Shown: positions 45,855 through 54,973, numbered from the stretch's first letter. The stretch is 64,000 bases of DNA from Algoriphagus resistens (GCF_001442615.1 NZ_LMXN01000002.1:248001-312000), one strand, 5' to 3'. The notes: a model not told the origin generated them from the letters alone. Made by a program: numbers and translations.

Positions 45855-46524
45855 TTGAAATTGCCTTTACAATTAATTCTTCAAAAAAGACCAGTCGGTT
45901 TTCCGAGTCTAGCGATTGCTCGGTCATACCGGGTAAATGCCTGGCATTAAACGCATGAAGTAAACTAGACTCCATAACTGTATAAGCCAGCGTTTTAGGA
46001 AAAGGATACGTAGGGCTTATTTCCACTATCAATTCGGAAATCCGTCCTCCAAAACTATAAACCTGGGCAAAAATCCCATTTGCATGTTCTGTATCAACTG
46101 TTTTGGTCAGATAACCTTTCAGGGATTCATTGACTACAATACTGCGCAGATCCATTGGATTTATATGGATGTTTTTAGTGAATATAGGTCCATTCACCAT
46201 GAGTTTCATTGCAATAGACAAGCGGGACTTACTACTTTTAAGATTCGCTGTAGCATACACATAATTTACTTCCATCCAGGCCCAATACCAAGCCGTAAGA
46301 TAAAGGAGTAGCATATGCTTATTCTCAAAATAACGATAAATTGCCGCTTCGGTCACCCCGATATGTAAGGCCAGTTTCTTAAAAGTAAAGTGCTCCATCC
46401 CCAGATCCCGAATGAGTATGGCTCCTTCCTGTGCTATGGAACTCCCTAATTCTGAGCTAAAAGGTTCTTTCAGATAGAGGTTGTCATGTACCTCCATCTT
46501 CATATTGTTTAATAGATTCTCCAT
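45847..46524 (-). CDS. TetR/AcrR family regulator of the export operon
   Basis: A 225-residue regulator with the N-terminal helix-turn-helix FTFKKLALHIGVTEAAIYRYF and a divergent C-terminal ligand domain. I start it at ATG 46524; the earlier TTG at 46542 is less likely. It is the first gene of the exporter operon and overlaps the ABC gene by 8 bases, so it probably controls its own operon through the palindrome at 46588-46606. The ligand is unknown. Confidence 0.9.
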   Translation of the reverse strand: MENLLNNMKMEVHDNLYLKEPFSSELGSSIAQEGAILIRDLGMEHFTFKKLALHIGVTEAAIYRYFENKHMLLLYLTAWYWAWMEVNYVYATANLKSSKSRLSIAMKLMVNGPIFTKNIHINPMDLRSIVVNESLKGYLTKTVDTEHANGIFAQVYSFGGRISELIVEISPTYPFPKTLAYTVMESSLLHAFNARHLPGMTEQSLDSENRLVFFEELIVKAISND

Positions 46525-46587
46525 AGAAAAGATGTGTAACAAGCAAAGAAACGCGGAAACAGTAAAAAAGTTAACAAATCATCCAAA

Positions 46588-46606
46588 AAGTTAGTATTAC
46601 TAACTT
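46588..46606. promoter_or_regulatory. Probable TetR operator
   Basis: AAGTTAGTA-T-TACTAACTT is a perfect 9-bp inverted repeat with a one-base centre, 64 bases upstream of the TetR gene. On the minus strand a TTG directly follows it, 19 bases before TACTGTTT, a partial -7 match. Bound repressor would therefore overlap the -33 region and explain autoregulation. Confidence 0.7.
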
Positions 46607-47088
46607 GAAATTTCAGTCTTATGATTTGGCAGATAGTCCGAGATTAAGAATTATATTTTCCGTTTATATAGTAATACCGTAAGGTTCAATAGCAAATAGA
46701 TCAAAATCAGTCTAATACATTGAGTTCAAAGGCAACAAAAGATTGTCTTCTGGGCATAAATCCCCTGCCGCCAATAAATTCTAGCGATAATTCTCAGGGT
46801 AGACCAAACTCAGTCTACTCAAAGTTTAAAGCCATCCACAGCACTATATTCCACCCCGCCAAAACCCCCATTTGGCTGGTAAATGGATATACGGGGCGAA
46901 TCAGCTACAGCGGGGAATAAGTTTGAGAAAATGGCTTTCGTCGGCCCGGCACCTACCATGTGTCCAGCAGAAGAAAGAAGAACAGGAAAAGCTGCTTTTA
47001 AAGAGATGCGATTAAATTTAATCCTTCACTCAAAAAGTAATCCGGTAAGATTTTTCGCCTTCCGTAAAATCAGGTATCTTATTTTCCA
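46607..47088. other. Intergenic stretch with no assignable gene
   Basis: About 480 bases between the TetR operator and the BCCT gene. Frames at 46720-46920 and 46883-47092 (plus) and an opposing minus-strand frame of about 60 codons across 46822-47000 show no family signature. The region could be a decayed gene plus the BCCT promoter. No tRNA or strong hairpin was seen. Confidence 0.4.
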
Positions 47089-48627
47089 ATGATTCACAAA
47101 ACAAGCTTTTTTCAATTCAATGTTCGTCCATGGGTCTTTTGGCCACCTTTTATACTTTTAATTCTGGCCGTATCCATTAGTATTTTCTTCCCGGATTCCT
47201 TTGTTGATGTCAGTAGGAATATCCAGCAAAGCATACTCACTAACTTTTCACTTGGTTTTAGCTGGGTATCCTTTGGAATGACCCTACTGGCCATTTCCGT
47301 ATTCTTTTCCCCGCTGGGGAATTATAAAATCGGTGGGAAGTCAGCTGTGCCAAGACTGACTAAAACCAGTTGGTTTGCAATAGTGCTCTGTACAACTATT
47401 GCTGTTGGTATTCTGTTTTGGGGAAGTGCTGAACCTCTCTCGCATTTTATTTTCCCACCAGACTTCAAAGGATTTGAACCAAATTCAGAAGAAGCCCGAT
47501 CTTTTGCTTTAGGGGCCTTATATTTTCACTGGGGGTTTACCCCGTATGCCATTTATGCTGTTCCTGCCTTGGTATTTGCATTGATGTATTATTCTGGAAA
47601 ACAAAGATTTAGTCTGGGGATTATGCTACGTCCTTTACTGGGAAATTCACCCCACAGATTTTGGGAAACCGGATTGGATATGTTTAGTCTCTTCGCTTTG
47701 GTCACTGGAATGGCCGCTGCACTTGGGGCAGGGATTTTAAGCCTTTCCGGAGGATTCCTGGCTTTTTTTCCAGATCTCAATCCTACTTTGCTTACTGGGG
47801 TCGTCACACTAGGAATCTTGATCACCTTCATTATTTCAGCTTCCACAGGGATCGAAAAAGGAATCAAAAACCTATCACTCTTCAATTTGGGATTCTTTTT
47901 CCTGATCGCCATTCTGTTTGTTATTTTAGGGGAAAAAGGCAAAATTCTAAGTTCAATTCTGACAGGATTCAACCAGTACTTTTCAAACTTTGCAGACCTA
48001 AGCCTACAGCTGAATGGAGCGGGAAACAAATGGACTTACGATTGGACCACGTTCAATTTTGCCATGTGGATGGCCTGGGCTCCAATGACCGCCCTGTTTT
48101 TGGGAAAAATAGCTGTGGGCCGAACGGTGAGGGAATTCCTTTTAGTCAACTGGTTTCTACCAGCTCTTTTTTGCCTGGTATGGATGGGGATTTTTGGGGG
48201 GACTACGCTGGATTTTGCAGCAGGTAATGCGCAGGAGTACAAAGATCTTTTTGAGAACTCAGGACCAGAATCCATCATTTATAAGGTATTTGAAGAGATG
48301 GGATATTTCAAAATATTTGCCCAGCTGTTCATTATTGGTATTTTCATTTCCTATGTGACTGCGGCTGATTCAAGCACAGATGCCTTGGCAAGTATTAGTA
48401 TGAAAAAGCAAGCCCGAGATCCTTTCCGGTCGGACACAAACCTTAAAGTTATCTGGGGGGTGCTGATTGGCTTTCTTTCTTGGATAATGATCAGTTATTC
48501 AGGGATAGATGGTGTTCGGATTTTGTCCGTAATAGGCGGACTGCCCTCTTTATTTTTCCTGCTTCTGGTTTCGGTCTGTCTACTTATGGTTCTTTTGTCC
48601 CCAAAAAACTATTTAAACAATCAATAA
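47089..48627 (+). CDS. BCCT family transporter
   Basis: A 512-residue inner-membrane transporter of the betaine/carnitine/choline type with about 12 helices. The core signature around TM8 reads AMWMAWAPMTALFLGKIAVG, followed by RTVREFLLVNWFLPAL, and GTTLDFAAG follows. The motif is a divergent form of the usual Trp-rich WSPFVG segment, so the substrate may not be betaine. Its stop overlaps the convergent DUF983 gene by 7 bases. Confidence 0.9.
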   Translation: MIHKTSFFQFNVRPWVFWPPFILLILAVSISIFFPDSFVDVSRNIQQSILTNFSLGFSWVSFGMTLLAISVFFSPLGNYKIGGKSAVPRLTKTSWFAIVLCTTIAVGILFWGSAEPLSHFIFPPDFKGFEPNSEEARSFALGALYFHWGFTPYAIYAVPALVFALMYYSGKQRFSLGIMLRPLLGNSPHRFWETGLDMFSLFALVTGMAAALGAGILSLSGGFLAFFPDLNPTLLTGVVTLGILITFIISASTGIEKGIKNLSLFNLGFFFLIAILFVILGEKGKILSSILTGFNQYFSNFADLSLQLNGAGNKWTYDWTTFNFAMWMAWAPMTALFLGKIAVGRTVREFLLVNWFLPALFCLVWMGIFGGTTLDFAAGNAQEYKDLFENSGPESIIYKVFEEMGYFKIFAQLFIIGIFISYVTAADSSTDALASISMKKQARDPFRSDTNLKVIWGVLIGFLSWIMISYSGIDGVRILSVIGGLPSLFFLLLVSVCLLMVLLSPKNYLNNQ

Positions 48628-48995
48628 CCTCGATACTTCAGCTTCCCAACATTATAAAGATATAGTACTTTAGAATACCGAAGCATCATCGGCATCAAGA
48701 TCGCATTGGATACCGCTACTGTCGTCAGGTACATCCAAAGTTCAGGCCGGTCCATTAGCACATTTAACACAACCATTGTGGTTATTACCAGGGCTACCGA
48801 GAAGGCATAACTTACATACATTGCACCATAGAAAAAATCAGGTTCAGCATGGAAGTTAGCTCCGCAAACAGAACAAGATTTATTGACATCTGACAGGTTA
48901 CGGAAACTATATACTGGCACAGAAAACAAGTTCCCTTTGTGACATTGGGGGCATTTAGCTCCTGTAATAGCTTTAAATGTACTTTTGCTGCTCAT
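48621..48995 (-). CDS. DUF983 membrane protein
   Basis: A 124-residue protein with two CxxC pairs (CPQCHKGNLF and CSVCG), probably a zinc site, followed by two membrane helices (about residues 55-76 and 82-103). DUF983 is found in Bacteroidota and alphaproteobacteria and has no proven role. It ends inside the BCCT gene's 3' end. Confidence 0.88.
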   Translation of the reverse strand: MSSKSTFKAITGAKCPQCHKGNLFSVPVYSFRNLSDVNKSCSVCGANFHAEPDFFYGAMYVSYAFSVALVITTMVVLNVLMDRPELWMYLTTVAVSNAILMPMMLRYSKVLYLYNVGKLKYRGY

Positions 48996-49074
48996 ACCTT
49001 TTTAGTGGATGAAATGAATTTAGGGGTATTAACGCGTTGTAAAGGATTGGAAAATAATAAATCCGCGCTTCTTT

Positions 49075-49281
49075 CTACCGAAAGATCTCATCGATATCGT
49101 AATCTTTTCCAATCCCCCATTGGAGTAATTCCTCTATTGTATAATATTCAAGTGTATCAAGGTCCTTTACTTTGAAATTGGTACCTCGAAGACGGGAAAC
49201 TATCTCTACTTGCCGGATTTCGCCCATATTGATGAGCTGATATTTTCTGCCTACCCGCAAATTATCAAGAGCTATCGGCAT
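49075..49281 (-). CDS. Conserved hypothetical 68-residue protein
   Basis: A small soluble protein containing GRKYQLINMGEIRQVEIVSR and TLEYYTIEELLQWGIGKDYD. It looks like a compact beta domain with a short helix. It begins 1 base after the DUF4920 stop, so the two are translationally coupled. I believe it is real from its protein-like composition and coupling, but know no function. Confidence 0.7.
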   Translation of the reverse strand: MPIALDNLRVGRKYQLINMGEIRQVEIVSRLRGTNFKVKDLDTLEYYTIEELLQWGIGKDYDIDEIFR

Positions 49282-49282
49282 A

Positions 49283-49801
49283 TTATGCTTTGTCTTTAAT
49301 GATCACTCCAACTGCTTCGAAGGTAATTTCACGCTTAGGCTCGCTGATAGCTTCCACCTCCTCTTTCGACTTCCCTTCATCCTCAGCGTAATGTCTCAGT
49401 GTCTCCACGTCAGTTTCAGTGAGTAGCGCTTTTCCTTCCAAGACCACAGGATATCCCTGAGATGTGGTCGGAACAAAAAATCCATAATCTTTGAAAGTCA
49501 CGCGCATAGATTGTCCATTGGGAAGATCCATGGTCAGCCAGCATCCTTTTTTGGTGCAGACTTCATTTATTTTACCTGTGATCTTGCCTTCGAAATTGCC
49601 TTCTTTTTCTACAATAGATACCATCTCAGCAGGTGAAACCACTCCTGTTAACGCTACACTTGCACCGTAGTTCCCTGGTACTGTATCAGCAGCGCTTACT
49701 TCAATAGCTACTTCTTCCAGTACAGTTCCAGACTTCTGATTTTGACAGGCGGTACTAAATGCAATACCGAATGTGAGCACTACTAAATGCGAAATCTTCA
49801 T
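49283..49801 (-). CDS. DUF4920 lipoprotein
   Basis: A 172-residue lipoprotein with lipobox FSTAC near residue 19. The mature DUF4920 domain is an OB-fold-like beta structure: FEGKITGKINEVCTKKGCW, MRVTFKDYGFFVP, then YPVVLEGKALLTETDVETL. It carries a Cys pair in CTKKGCW that could bind metal. Function unknown. It forms a small operon with the 68-residue gene and DUF983. Confidence 0.85.
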   Translation of the reverse strand: MKISHLVVLTFGIAFSTACQNQKSGTVLEEVAIEVSAADTVPGNYGASVALTGVVSPAEMVSIVEKEGNFEGKITGKINEVCTKKGCWLTMDLPNGQSMRVTFKDYGFFVPTTSQGYPVVLEGKALLTETDVETLRHYAEDEGKSKEEVEAISEPKREITFEAVGVIIKDKA

Positions 49802-49989
49802 AGCTTTATTAAATTTACACCCAAAAATACGTCTTAGAATTGAGGAGAAAAAGAAAAGCCAAAATGTTTGGTAAACTTCTACTAATTCAAAATTCCTGTC
49901 TATTTCGCTTATTTATTACAAATAAATCGATTGCGAAAAAGATTCGAAACAATTTTTTCAATAAAACTTCAATTTTTTTAACAATCCTG

Positions 49990-49997
49990 TAATTTTG
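49990..49997 (+). promoter_or_regulatory. -7 element upstream of the serA fusion gene
   Basis: TAATTTTG matches TAnnTTTG exactly and lies about 30 bases before the ATG at 50026. No TTG occurs at the standard -33 distance; TTC is the nearest candidate. Confidence 0.4.
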
Positions 49998-50025
49998 CAA
50001 TCAAATTAACCTATTGACCCTGCGC

Positions 50026-51918
50026 ATGCCTCATCCAACAAAGTTCATTATTGATTTTGACAGCACATTTACTCAAGTAGAAGCACTGGATATTCTGGGA
50101 GAAATAAGCCTTCTCAATGATCCAGACCGGGAAGTAAAATTAAAAGCGATTAAGGAAATTACCGATAAAGGGATGGAAGGCAATGTCACCTTTCGTGACA
50201 GCTTGATCCAGCGCATAGATATTCTTAAAGCCAGCAAATCCCAAATCACTGATTTAATTGCTGCCCTGAAAAAGAAAGTCTCCAAATCCTTTGAGCGGAA
50301 TAAGGAATTCTTACAGGATAATTCAGATAACATCTACATCGTATCCAATGGATTTAAAGACTTTATCATTCCCATTGTTGCAGATTACGGTATCCAGCAC
50401 GACAATGTTTTTGCAAATGAATTTGTCTATGACGAATCGGATAATATTGTAGATTTCAACCGTGACAACCCACTTTCTCAGAATAATGGAAAAGCTGAGA
50501 CCATCAAAAAAATCAATCTTGAAGGCGAAATATATGTGATAGGTGATGGTTATACTGATTATGAAATCAAGAAATCCGGTTTAGCCAATAAGTTTTATGC
50601 ATTTACAGAAAATGTAAACCGTCCTAAAGTAACCAAAGAGGCAGATCATATAGCGCCAAGTTTGGATGAAATCTTATACGTCAATAATTTGAACACGAAA
50701 TTCTCTTATCCGAAAAGCCGAATCAAGGTATTGCTCCTTGAAAATGTCCACCCAATCGGTGTTGATCTACTCAAAGAAGAAGGCTACGAAGTAGAAGTAG
50801 TAAGCTCTGCGATGTCAGAAGAAGAACTCTGCGAAAAAATCAAGTCGGTCTCTATTCTAGGAATTCGTTCTAAGACCAATGTCACAAAAAAGGTATTGGA
50901 GAATGCTAATAGACTAATCGCAGTAGGTGCATTTTGCATCGGAACGAACCAGATTGATCTTGAAACCTGCCAGGAAAAAGGGATTGCAGTATTCAATGCT
51001 CCTTTCAGCAACACAAGATCTGTGGTGGAAATGGCAATAGCCGAAATTATCTTCTTGATGAGAAATTTTGTAGATAAAACCGCTTCTATGCATGAGAGCA
51101 AGTGGGACAAATCTGCTTCTGGAAGTTTCGAAATCAGAGGTAAAAAGCTAGGTATCATAGGCTATGGTAATATTGGAGCACAGCTATCAGTCCTTGCTGA
51201 AAATATGGGATTGAATGTTTTCTATTACGATGTGATCGAGAAATTAGCTCTTGGAAACGCTACCAAAGTGGATTCATTGGACGAATTGCTTGAAACGTGC
51301 GATATTATTTCTCTTCATGTAGATGGTAGAAAAGAAAATCATAATATCCTGGGCAGAGAGAAAATAGAGAAAATGAAGCCTGGCTCCTACTTGGTTAATC
51401 TAAGCCGTGGCCATGTGGTAGATATCCCTGCTGTTCGTGACGCGATCCTTTCGGGAAGATTGGCTGGTTGTGCGTTCGATGTATTTCCTGAAGAGCCCAA
51501 GAACAACAAAGAACCATTCGTTTCTGAATTGATTGGCTTACCCAATACAATTTTGACTCCGCATATCGGTGGAAGCACATTGGAAGCTCAAGAGAACATT
51601 GCGCGATTTGTTCCTGGCAAAATCATGGAATATATCAACACAGGTAACACGTACAATTCTGTAAACTTCCCCAATATCCAGTTGCCTTTCTTACAAAATG
51701 CGCACAGACTAATTCATATTCACATGAACGAGCCTGGCGTGTTGGCAAAGATCAACCAGATCCTGGCAAACTTCGAAATCAACATCGTAGGACAATATCT
51801 GAAGACCAATGAGAAAATCGGATATGTAATTACCGATATTGATAAAGCCTATTCAACTGAAGCGATCGATGCATTGAAACATATTCCCGGAACCATCCGA
51901 TTTAGAGTTCTTTATTAG
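50026..51918 (+). CDS. serA: Fused HAD phosphatase-phosphoglycerate dehydrogenase
   Basis: A 630-residue protein joining two steps of serine synthesis. Residues about 1-215 are a SerB-like HAD phosphatase: nucleophile Asp10 and Asp12 in IIDFDSTFTQ, motif II SNGF, the motif III Lys in NNGKAETIKK, and GDGYTDYEI as motif IV. From about residue 230 comes D-3-phosphoglycerate dehydrogenase: Rossmann GIIGYGNIGAQLS, NLSRGHVVD, the catalytic His in LTPHIGGST, and a C-terminal ACT domain. I prefer ATG 50026 to the TTG at 50014. All HAD catalytic residues seem intact, so phosphoserine phosphatase activity is plausible but unproven. Confidence 0.9.
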   Translation: MPHPTKFIIDFDSTFTQVEALDILGEISLLNDPDREVKLKAIKEITDKGMEGNVTFRDSLIQRIDILKASKSQITDLIAALKKKVSKSFERNKEFLQDNSDNIYIVSNGFKDFIIPIVADYGIQHDNVFANEFVYDESDNIVDFNRDNPLSQNNGKAETIKKINLEGEIYVIGDGYTDYEIKKSGLANKFYAFTENVNRPKVTKEADHIAPSLDEILYVNNLNTKFSYPKSRIKVLLLENVHPIGVDLLKEEGYEVEVVSSAMSEEELCEKIKSVSILGIRSKTNVTKKVLENANRLIAVGAFCIGTNQIDLETCQEKGIAVFNAPFSNTRSVVEMAIAEIIFLMRNFVDKTASMHESKWDKSASGSFEIRGKKLGIIGYGNIGAQLSVLAENMGLNVFYYDVIEKLALGNATKVDSLDELLETCDIISLHVDGRKENHNILGREKIEKMKPGSYLVNLSRGHVVDIPAVRDAILSGRLAGCAFDVFPEEPKNNKEPFVSELIGLPNTILTPHIGGSTLEAQENIARFVPGKIMEYINTGNTYNSVNFPNIQLPFLQNAHRLIHIHMNEPGVLAKINQILANFEINIVGQYLKTNEKIGYVITDIDKAYSTEAIDALKHIPGTIRFRVLY

Positions 51919-51942
51919 GAATTAAGCAGTACAGAAAATAAG

Positions 51943-51966
51943 AAAAGTCCCGGAATCGGGACTTTT
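51943..51966 (+). terminator. Terminator after the serA fusion gene
   Basis: AAAAGTCCCG pairs with CGGGACTTTT around GAAT, followed by TT. It lies about 25 bases past the stop and also faces the convergent DinB gene. Confidence 0.9.
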
Positions 51967-51987
51967 TTGTTGCCTTGAAAGCTGTCA

Positions 51988-52434
51988 TCATTTATCAAGC
52001 AACCTTCTATGATAATTGATCTGCCCTAAATGATAGCTAAAATGGCCAAAGAGGTGAACCAGGAAAAAATTGTGAGACATTTTTCTTCCGAATACTTCCA
52101 AAGGATAGTCTTTCTCAAGCATACTTTCATCCAGACCTTCCAAACTGGCTGTCACTACATTTTGAAGCTTTTCTATTCCGGCAATCAACTCGGATTTCGG
52201 GACATTTTTACCTGCAAATTCGAAATCCCTATCACGTGTATAGTCAAAGCCACCTATTTCTTTCCCTACAAAATGTGACATATTTCCTATCAGATGTAGG
52301 CAAAGATTTCCTGCGGAATTTGCGATGCTTCCATCTACTTTCCACAAATTTTCTTCCTGGGAATACGCGCTGATTTCCAGTTTCAATTTCTCTGTATCTC
52401 TCTCAAAAAGTTTTATTAATTCTTCAAGTATCAT
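51988..52434 (-). CDS. DinB/DUF1572 family protein
   Basis: A 148-residue four-helix-bundle protein. The DinB-like metal ligands are visible in LCLHLIGNMSHFVG and the C-terminal HLFGHFSYHLGQINYHRR. Members are thiol-transferase or damage-inducible types, and many have unknown substrates. It lies 6 bases after the muramidase-like gene on the same strand. Confidence 0.88.
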   Translation of the reverse strand: MILEELIKLFERDTEKLKLEISAYSQEENLWKVDGSIANSAGNLCLHLIGNMSHFVGKEIGGFDYTRDRDFEFAGKNVPKSELIAGIEKLQNVVTASLEGLDESMLEKDYPLEVFGRKMSHNFFLVHLFGHFSYHLGQINYHRRLLDK

Positions 52435-52440
52435 AAGCTA

Positions 52441-53181
52441 TTAGTTGATTGAATATTTCATAAAGGCCTTAACCATCTTTTCACCGTATTTATTCTTTGC
52501 ATAACCCAAGCCATTACAGCATAAGGCGAATTTTACCCAGTTTTTACTTTGCATATACACCAGACAGCCATTTTTCAGGATATATAGACCGGACGCTTCT
52601 ACGAGATTCCTCTCCGATGCTGAAGACAAAGCAGCCTCTCTAAAATCCGGATCTGTAGAGATCATAGCTGCTTTCTCTAGTCGCTCATATTCTCTAACTC
52701 CTCCCAGGCAATGATTATTGCTGAAATCCTTATCAAAAACAGTTTCGTTCGAAACGTTTGCAAAATCCTCAGGACTGATGCCTCTTGCTTTTAGTTGCCT
52801 CCAAAAAGTATGGCCCTCAAACAAAATTTTAGGTCTTCCATCAATTAAAAATCCCTTTCCAGAACTTTCTGCCACATTCACATCCTTTACAGCTGCAGGA
52901 CAAAGCCGGTATCTTTTTGCAAAATCAATGAAGTCTTGCCCACAAAGGAAAATAGCTTTAAATTCTTCCGCTGCTTTTGTTTTCTCAACAAATAAGGTCC
53001 ACTTTTTTAGTGCAATCTCTCCATCTACTATCAAGCGGCTCTTAGCCTGGAAGTCTTTGACAGCCAATTCAGTTTCCGATCCAAAATAACCTGGCGAAGG
53101 ATTTCCATAACCGATTTTCTCCAAAAGTTCCTGCAAAAATGATAACGAGGAGCCTCTTGATCTGAGTCTTATGTACTGCAT
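52441..53181 (-). CDS. DUF3380-type muramidase with peptidoglycan-binding domain, shortened core
   Basis: A 246-residue protein started at 53181; the longer frame to 53241 would run through a terminator hairpin. A PG_binding_1 domain (about residues 8-66, SSLSFLQELLEKIGYG) precedes an N-acetylmuramidase DUF3380 domain with the likely catalytic Glu105 in VAESSGKGFLIDGRPKILFE, and GGVREYERLEKAA. The usual segment after SAS (WGxFQIMG and the helix behind it) is missing: SASERNLVEASG runs almost directly into the C-terminal SKNWVKFALCCNGLGYAK. There is no signal peptide. The family is best known from phage endolysins; this copy may be inactive. Confidence 0.8.
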   Translation of the reverse strand: MQYIRLRSRGSSLSFLQELLEKIGYGNPSPGYFGSETELAVKDFQAKSRLIVDGEIALKKWTLFVEKTKAAEEFKAIFLCGQDFIDFAKRYRLCPAAVKDVNVAESSGKGFLIDGRPKILFEGHTFWRQLKARGISPEDFANVSNETVFDKDFSNNHCLGGVREYERLEKAAMISTDPDFREAALSSASERNLVEASGLYILKNGCLVYMQSKNWVKFALCCNGLGYAKNKYGEKMVKAFMKYSIN

Positions 53182-53203
53182 TGCCTTAAGATTTAAAAAT
53201 AAA

Positions 53204-53230
53204 AAGTACTTCAATTTAAGTGAAGTACTT
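53204..53230 (-). terminator. Terminator after the DEAD-box helicase gene
   Basis: AAGTACTTCA (53204-53213) pairs perfectly with TGAAGTACTT (53221-53230). On the minus strand the hairpin is followed by TTTATTTTT. It lies between the helicase stop and the muramidase start and supports the shorter muramidase reading frame. Confidence 0.85.
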
Positions 53231-53257
53231 GGTAATCGCAACTACAAGTTCTGTTAA

Positions 53258-54652
53258 TTACTCAGGGTCGACAACATTTTTTCTATTTCCGAATTTGCTT
53301 GGCTTCAGTCTCTTTGGCTCCGAAGAAACCTTTGGTTCAGTTGCATTTTTTACTTCAGCAGGCTCGCTTTGAGTCACCTTATGATTTTCTGTCCCGGCGT
53401 TTTCTCTTCTCGGAAAAGATTTTCTCTTCCCGGAAGAGCCTGATTTATTCTTTTTATTAAATCCGGATTTTTTGCCGGAACCAAAACCTGTTTTCTTTTT
53501 CTCAGCAGTTCCCGTATATTCTGGACCGGCTTCAAATCCCTCGGGGAGTGGATTTTGGGTAATCTTCATCCCAATCAGTTTTTCTATATTATCAAACTTA
53601 TACTGATCCTTAGGATTAACAAAAGTAATAGCAGCCCCTTTTGCATCTGCACGGGCAGTACGCCCTACTCTATGTACATAATCTTCAGGATCAGATGGCG
53701 TATCATAATTGATTACCAGTTCTATCCCGACAACGTCTATACCACGGGAAATGATGTCAGTGCCAATCAGGATTTTGACTGATTTGTTTTTGAAGGCCGA
53801 CATGATCTTTTCCCGCTCTACCTGCTCCAGGTCTGAGTGGAAAGCCTCAATATCGAAATGCTTTCTTAGTACTTTAAAGAGTGATTTTACTTTTTCCTTT
53901 GTAGAAGCAAAAATTATCACAGCTTCATAAGCTTTCTGGGAAAGTATATTTTTAACTAACTCTTCCTTCTGTGTGTCATACACAGAATACATAGCTTGGG
54001 TTACTCCTTCAGCCGTTTTACCGATAGCAATGGATATTTCGGCAGGATTGTTTAGAAACTTCATACTAAATTGCCTGATCTTGGGAGGCATGGTAGCGGA
54101 GAAAAGAACGGTCTGCCTCTCTTTTGGAAGGTAATTGACGATTTTCAGAATATCGTCCGAGAACCCCATATCCATCATCCGATCTGCTTCATCCAAAATC
54201 AAATGCTCAAGCGTAGACAAATTAATTTTGCCCCCTGCAAGAAGGGCAATAAGACGCCCAGGCGTGGCAACTATAATCTCTGCTCCAGTTTCCAGTGCTT
54301 TCTTCTGCTGTTCCCAGACGATCCCATCCCCGCCTCCATAAATCGGAATAGAGCTTATCCCCAGGAAATAAGCAAACCCCTGGATTTGTTGATCAATCTG
54401 AATGGCAAGTTCCCGGGTCGGCGCTAGAATAAGTGTATTCAAAGTGCTTGTTCCGCTCTTGCTTATTTTATTTAAAATGGGAAGTATAAACGCTGCTGTC
54501 TTACCTGTTCCCGTCTGGGCGCATGCGATAAGATCTTTGTTTTCCATGATGACCGGAATGGCCATTTCCTGGATTGGGGTTGGTTTTTCGTAACCCATTG
54601 CATCCAGTCCTTCCTGAAGCGAGGTTTCGAAGTTAAATGATGAGAAGTCCAA
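53258..54652 (-). CDS. DEAD-box RNA helicase
   Basis: A 464-residue ATP-dependent RNA helicase. Motifs in order: Q motif (PTPIQEMAIP), AQTGTGKT, PTRELAIQ, TPGRLI, DEAD in LDEADRMMDMGF, SAT, and HRVGRTAR. A Lys/Arg/Ser-rich tail of about 90 residues (KKSGFNKKNKSGSSGKRKS) should bind RNA. Start is a TTG at 54652; no ATG is suitably placed before the Q motif. Such proteins act in ribosome assembly and RNA decay, often in cold. Confidence 0.93.
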   Translation of the reverse strand: MDFSSFNFETSLQEGLDAMGYEKPTPIQEMAIPVIMENKDLIACAQTGTGKTAAFILPILNKISKSGTSTLNTLILAPTRELAIQIDQQIQGFAYFLGISSIPIYGGGDGIVWEQQKKALETGAEIIVATPGRLIALLAGGKINLSTLEHLILDEADRMMDMGFSDDILKIVNYLPKERQTVLFSATMPPKIRQFSMKFLNNPAEISIAIGKTAEGVTQAMYSVYDTQKEELVKNILSQKAYEAVIIFASTKEKVKSLFKVLRKHFDIEAFHSDLEQVEREKIMSAFKNKSVKILIGTDIISRGIDVVGIELVINYDTPSDPEDYVHRVGRTARADAKGAAITFVNPKDQYKFDNIEKLIGMKITQNPLPEGFEAGPEYTGTAEKKKTGFGSGKKSGFNKKNKSGSSGKRKSFPRRENAGTENHKVTQSEPAEVKNATEPKVSSEPKRLKPSKFGNRKNVVDPE

Positions 54653-54973
54653 AATGAGGTGAGTGAAGTAGTATAAAAAGAGACGTACTTGTTTTTCTAC
54701 GCCTTTCCAAATATAGCCCCTAATTGTGTAGAATCACAACTAGTTGACTCTCCCAAGATACGAAGAGTTGGCATAAATGTCAATTGTAGCTGCATGAATA
54801 CTTCCTAAAATACCTTCATTGGTCTAGGGAGCAGGTTTTCGAAACTTCACCGACACCAGTTACCACGAAGAATAGATTGAATCCACTGAGGGCGGCTGTT
54901 GTATTTATTGTTATCTTAAATTTGCATTTTGATTGAACCCAACTGTGTGTGCTAATTTCCAAATGATATTCTG
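54653..54973. other. Divergent upstream region of the helicase and GyrI-like genes
   Basis: No gene is supported in this 321-base gap. A TAAATTTG -7 match lies at 54917-54924 on the plus strand, 49 bases before the GyrI-like ATG, with a TTG only 15 bases upstream, so its spacing is poor. A minus-strand frame at 54816-55073 overlaps the real gene and looks spurious. Confidence 0.4.

Noticed and set aside
46720..47092. Two overlapping plus-strand frames (46720-46920, 46883-47092)
   Set aside because: No recognisable motif, they overlap each other, and the second runs into the BCCT start. The composition does not look coding with any confidence.
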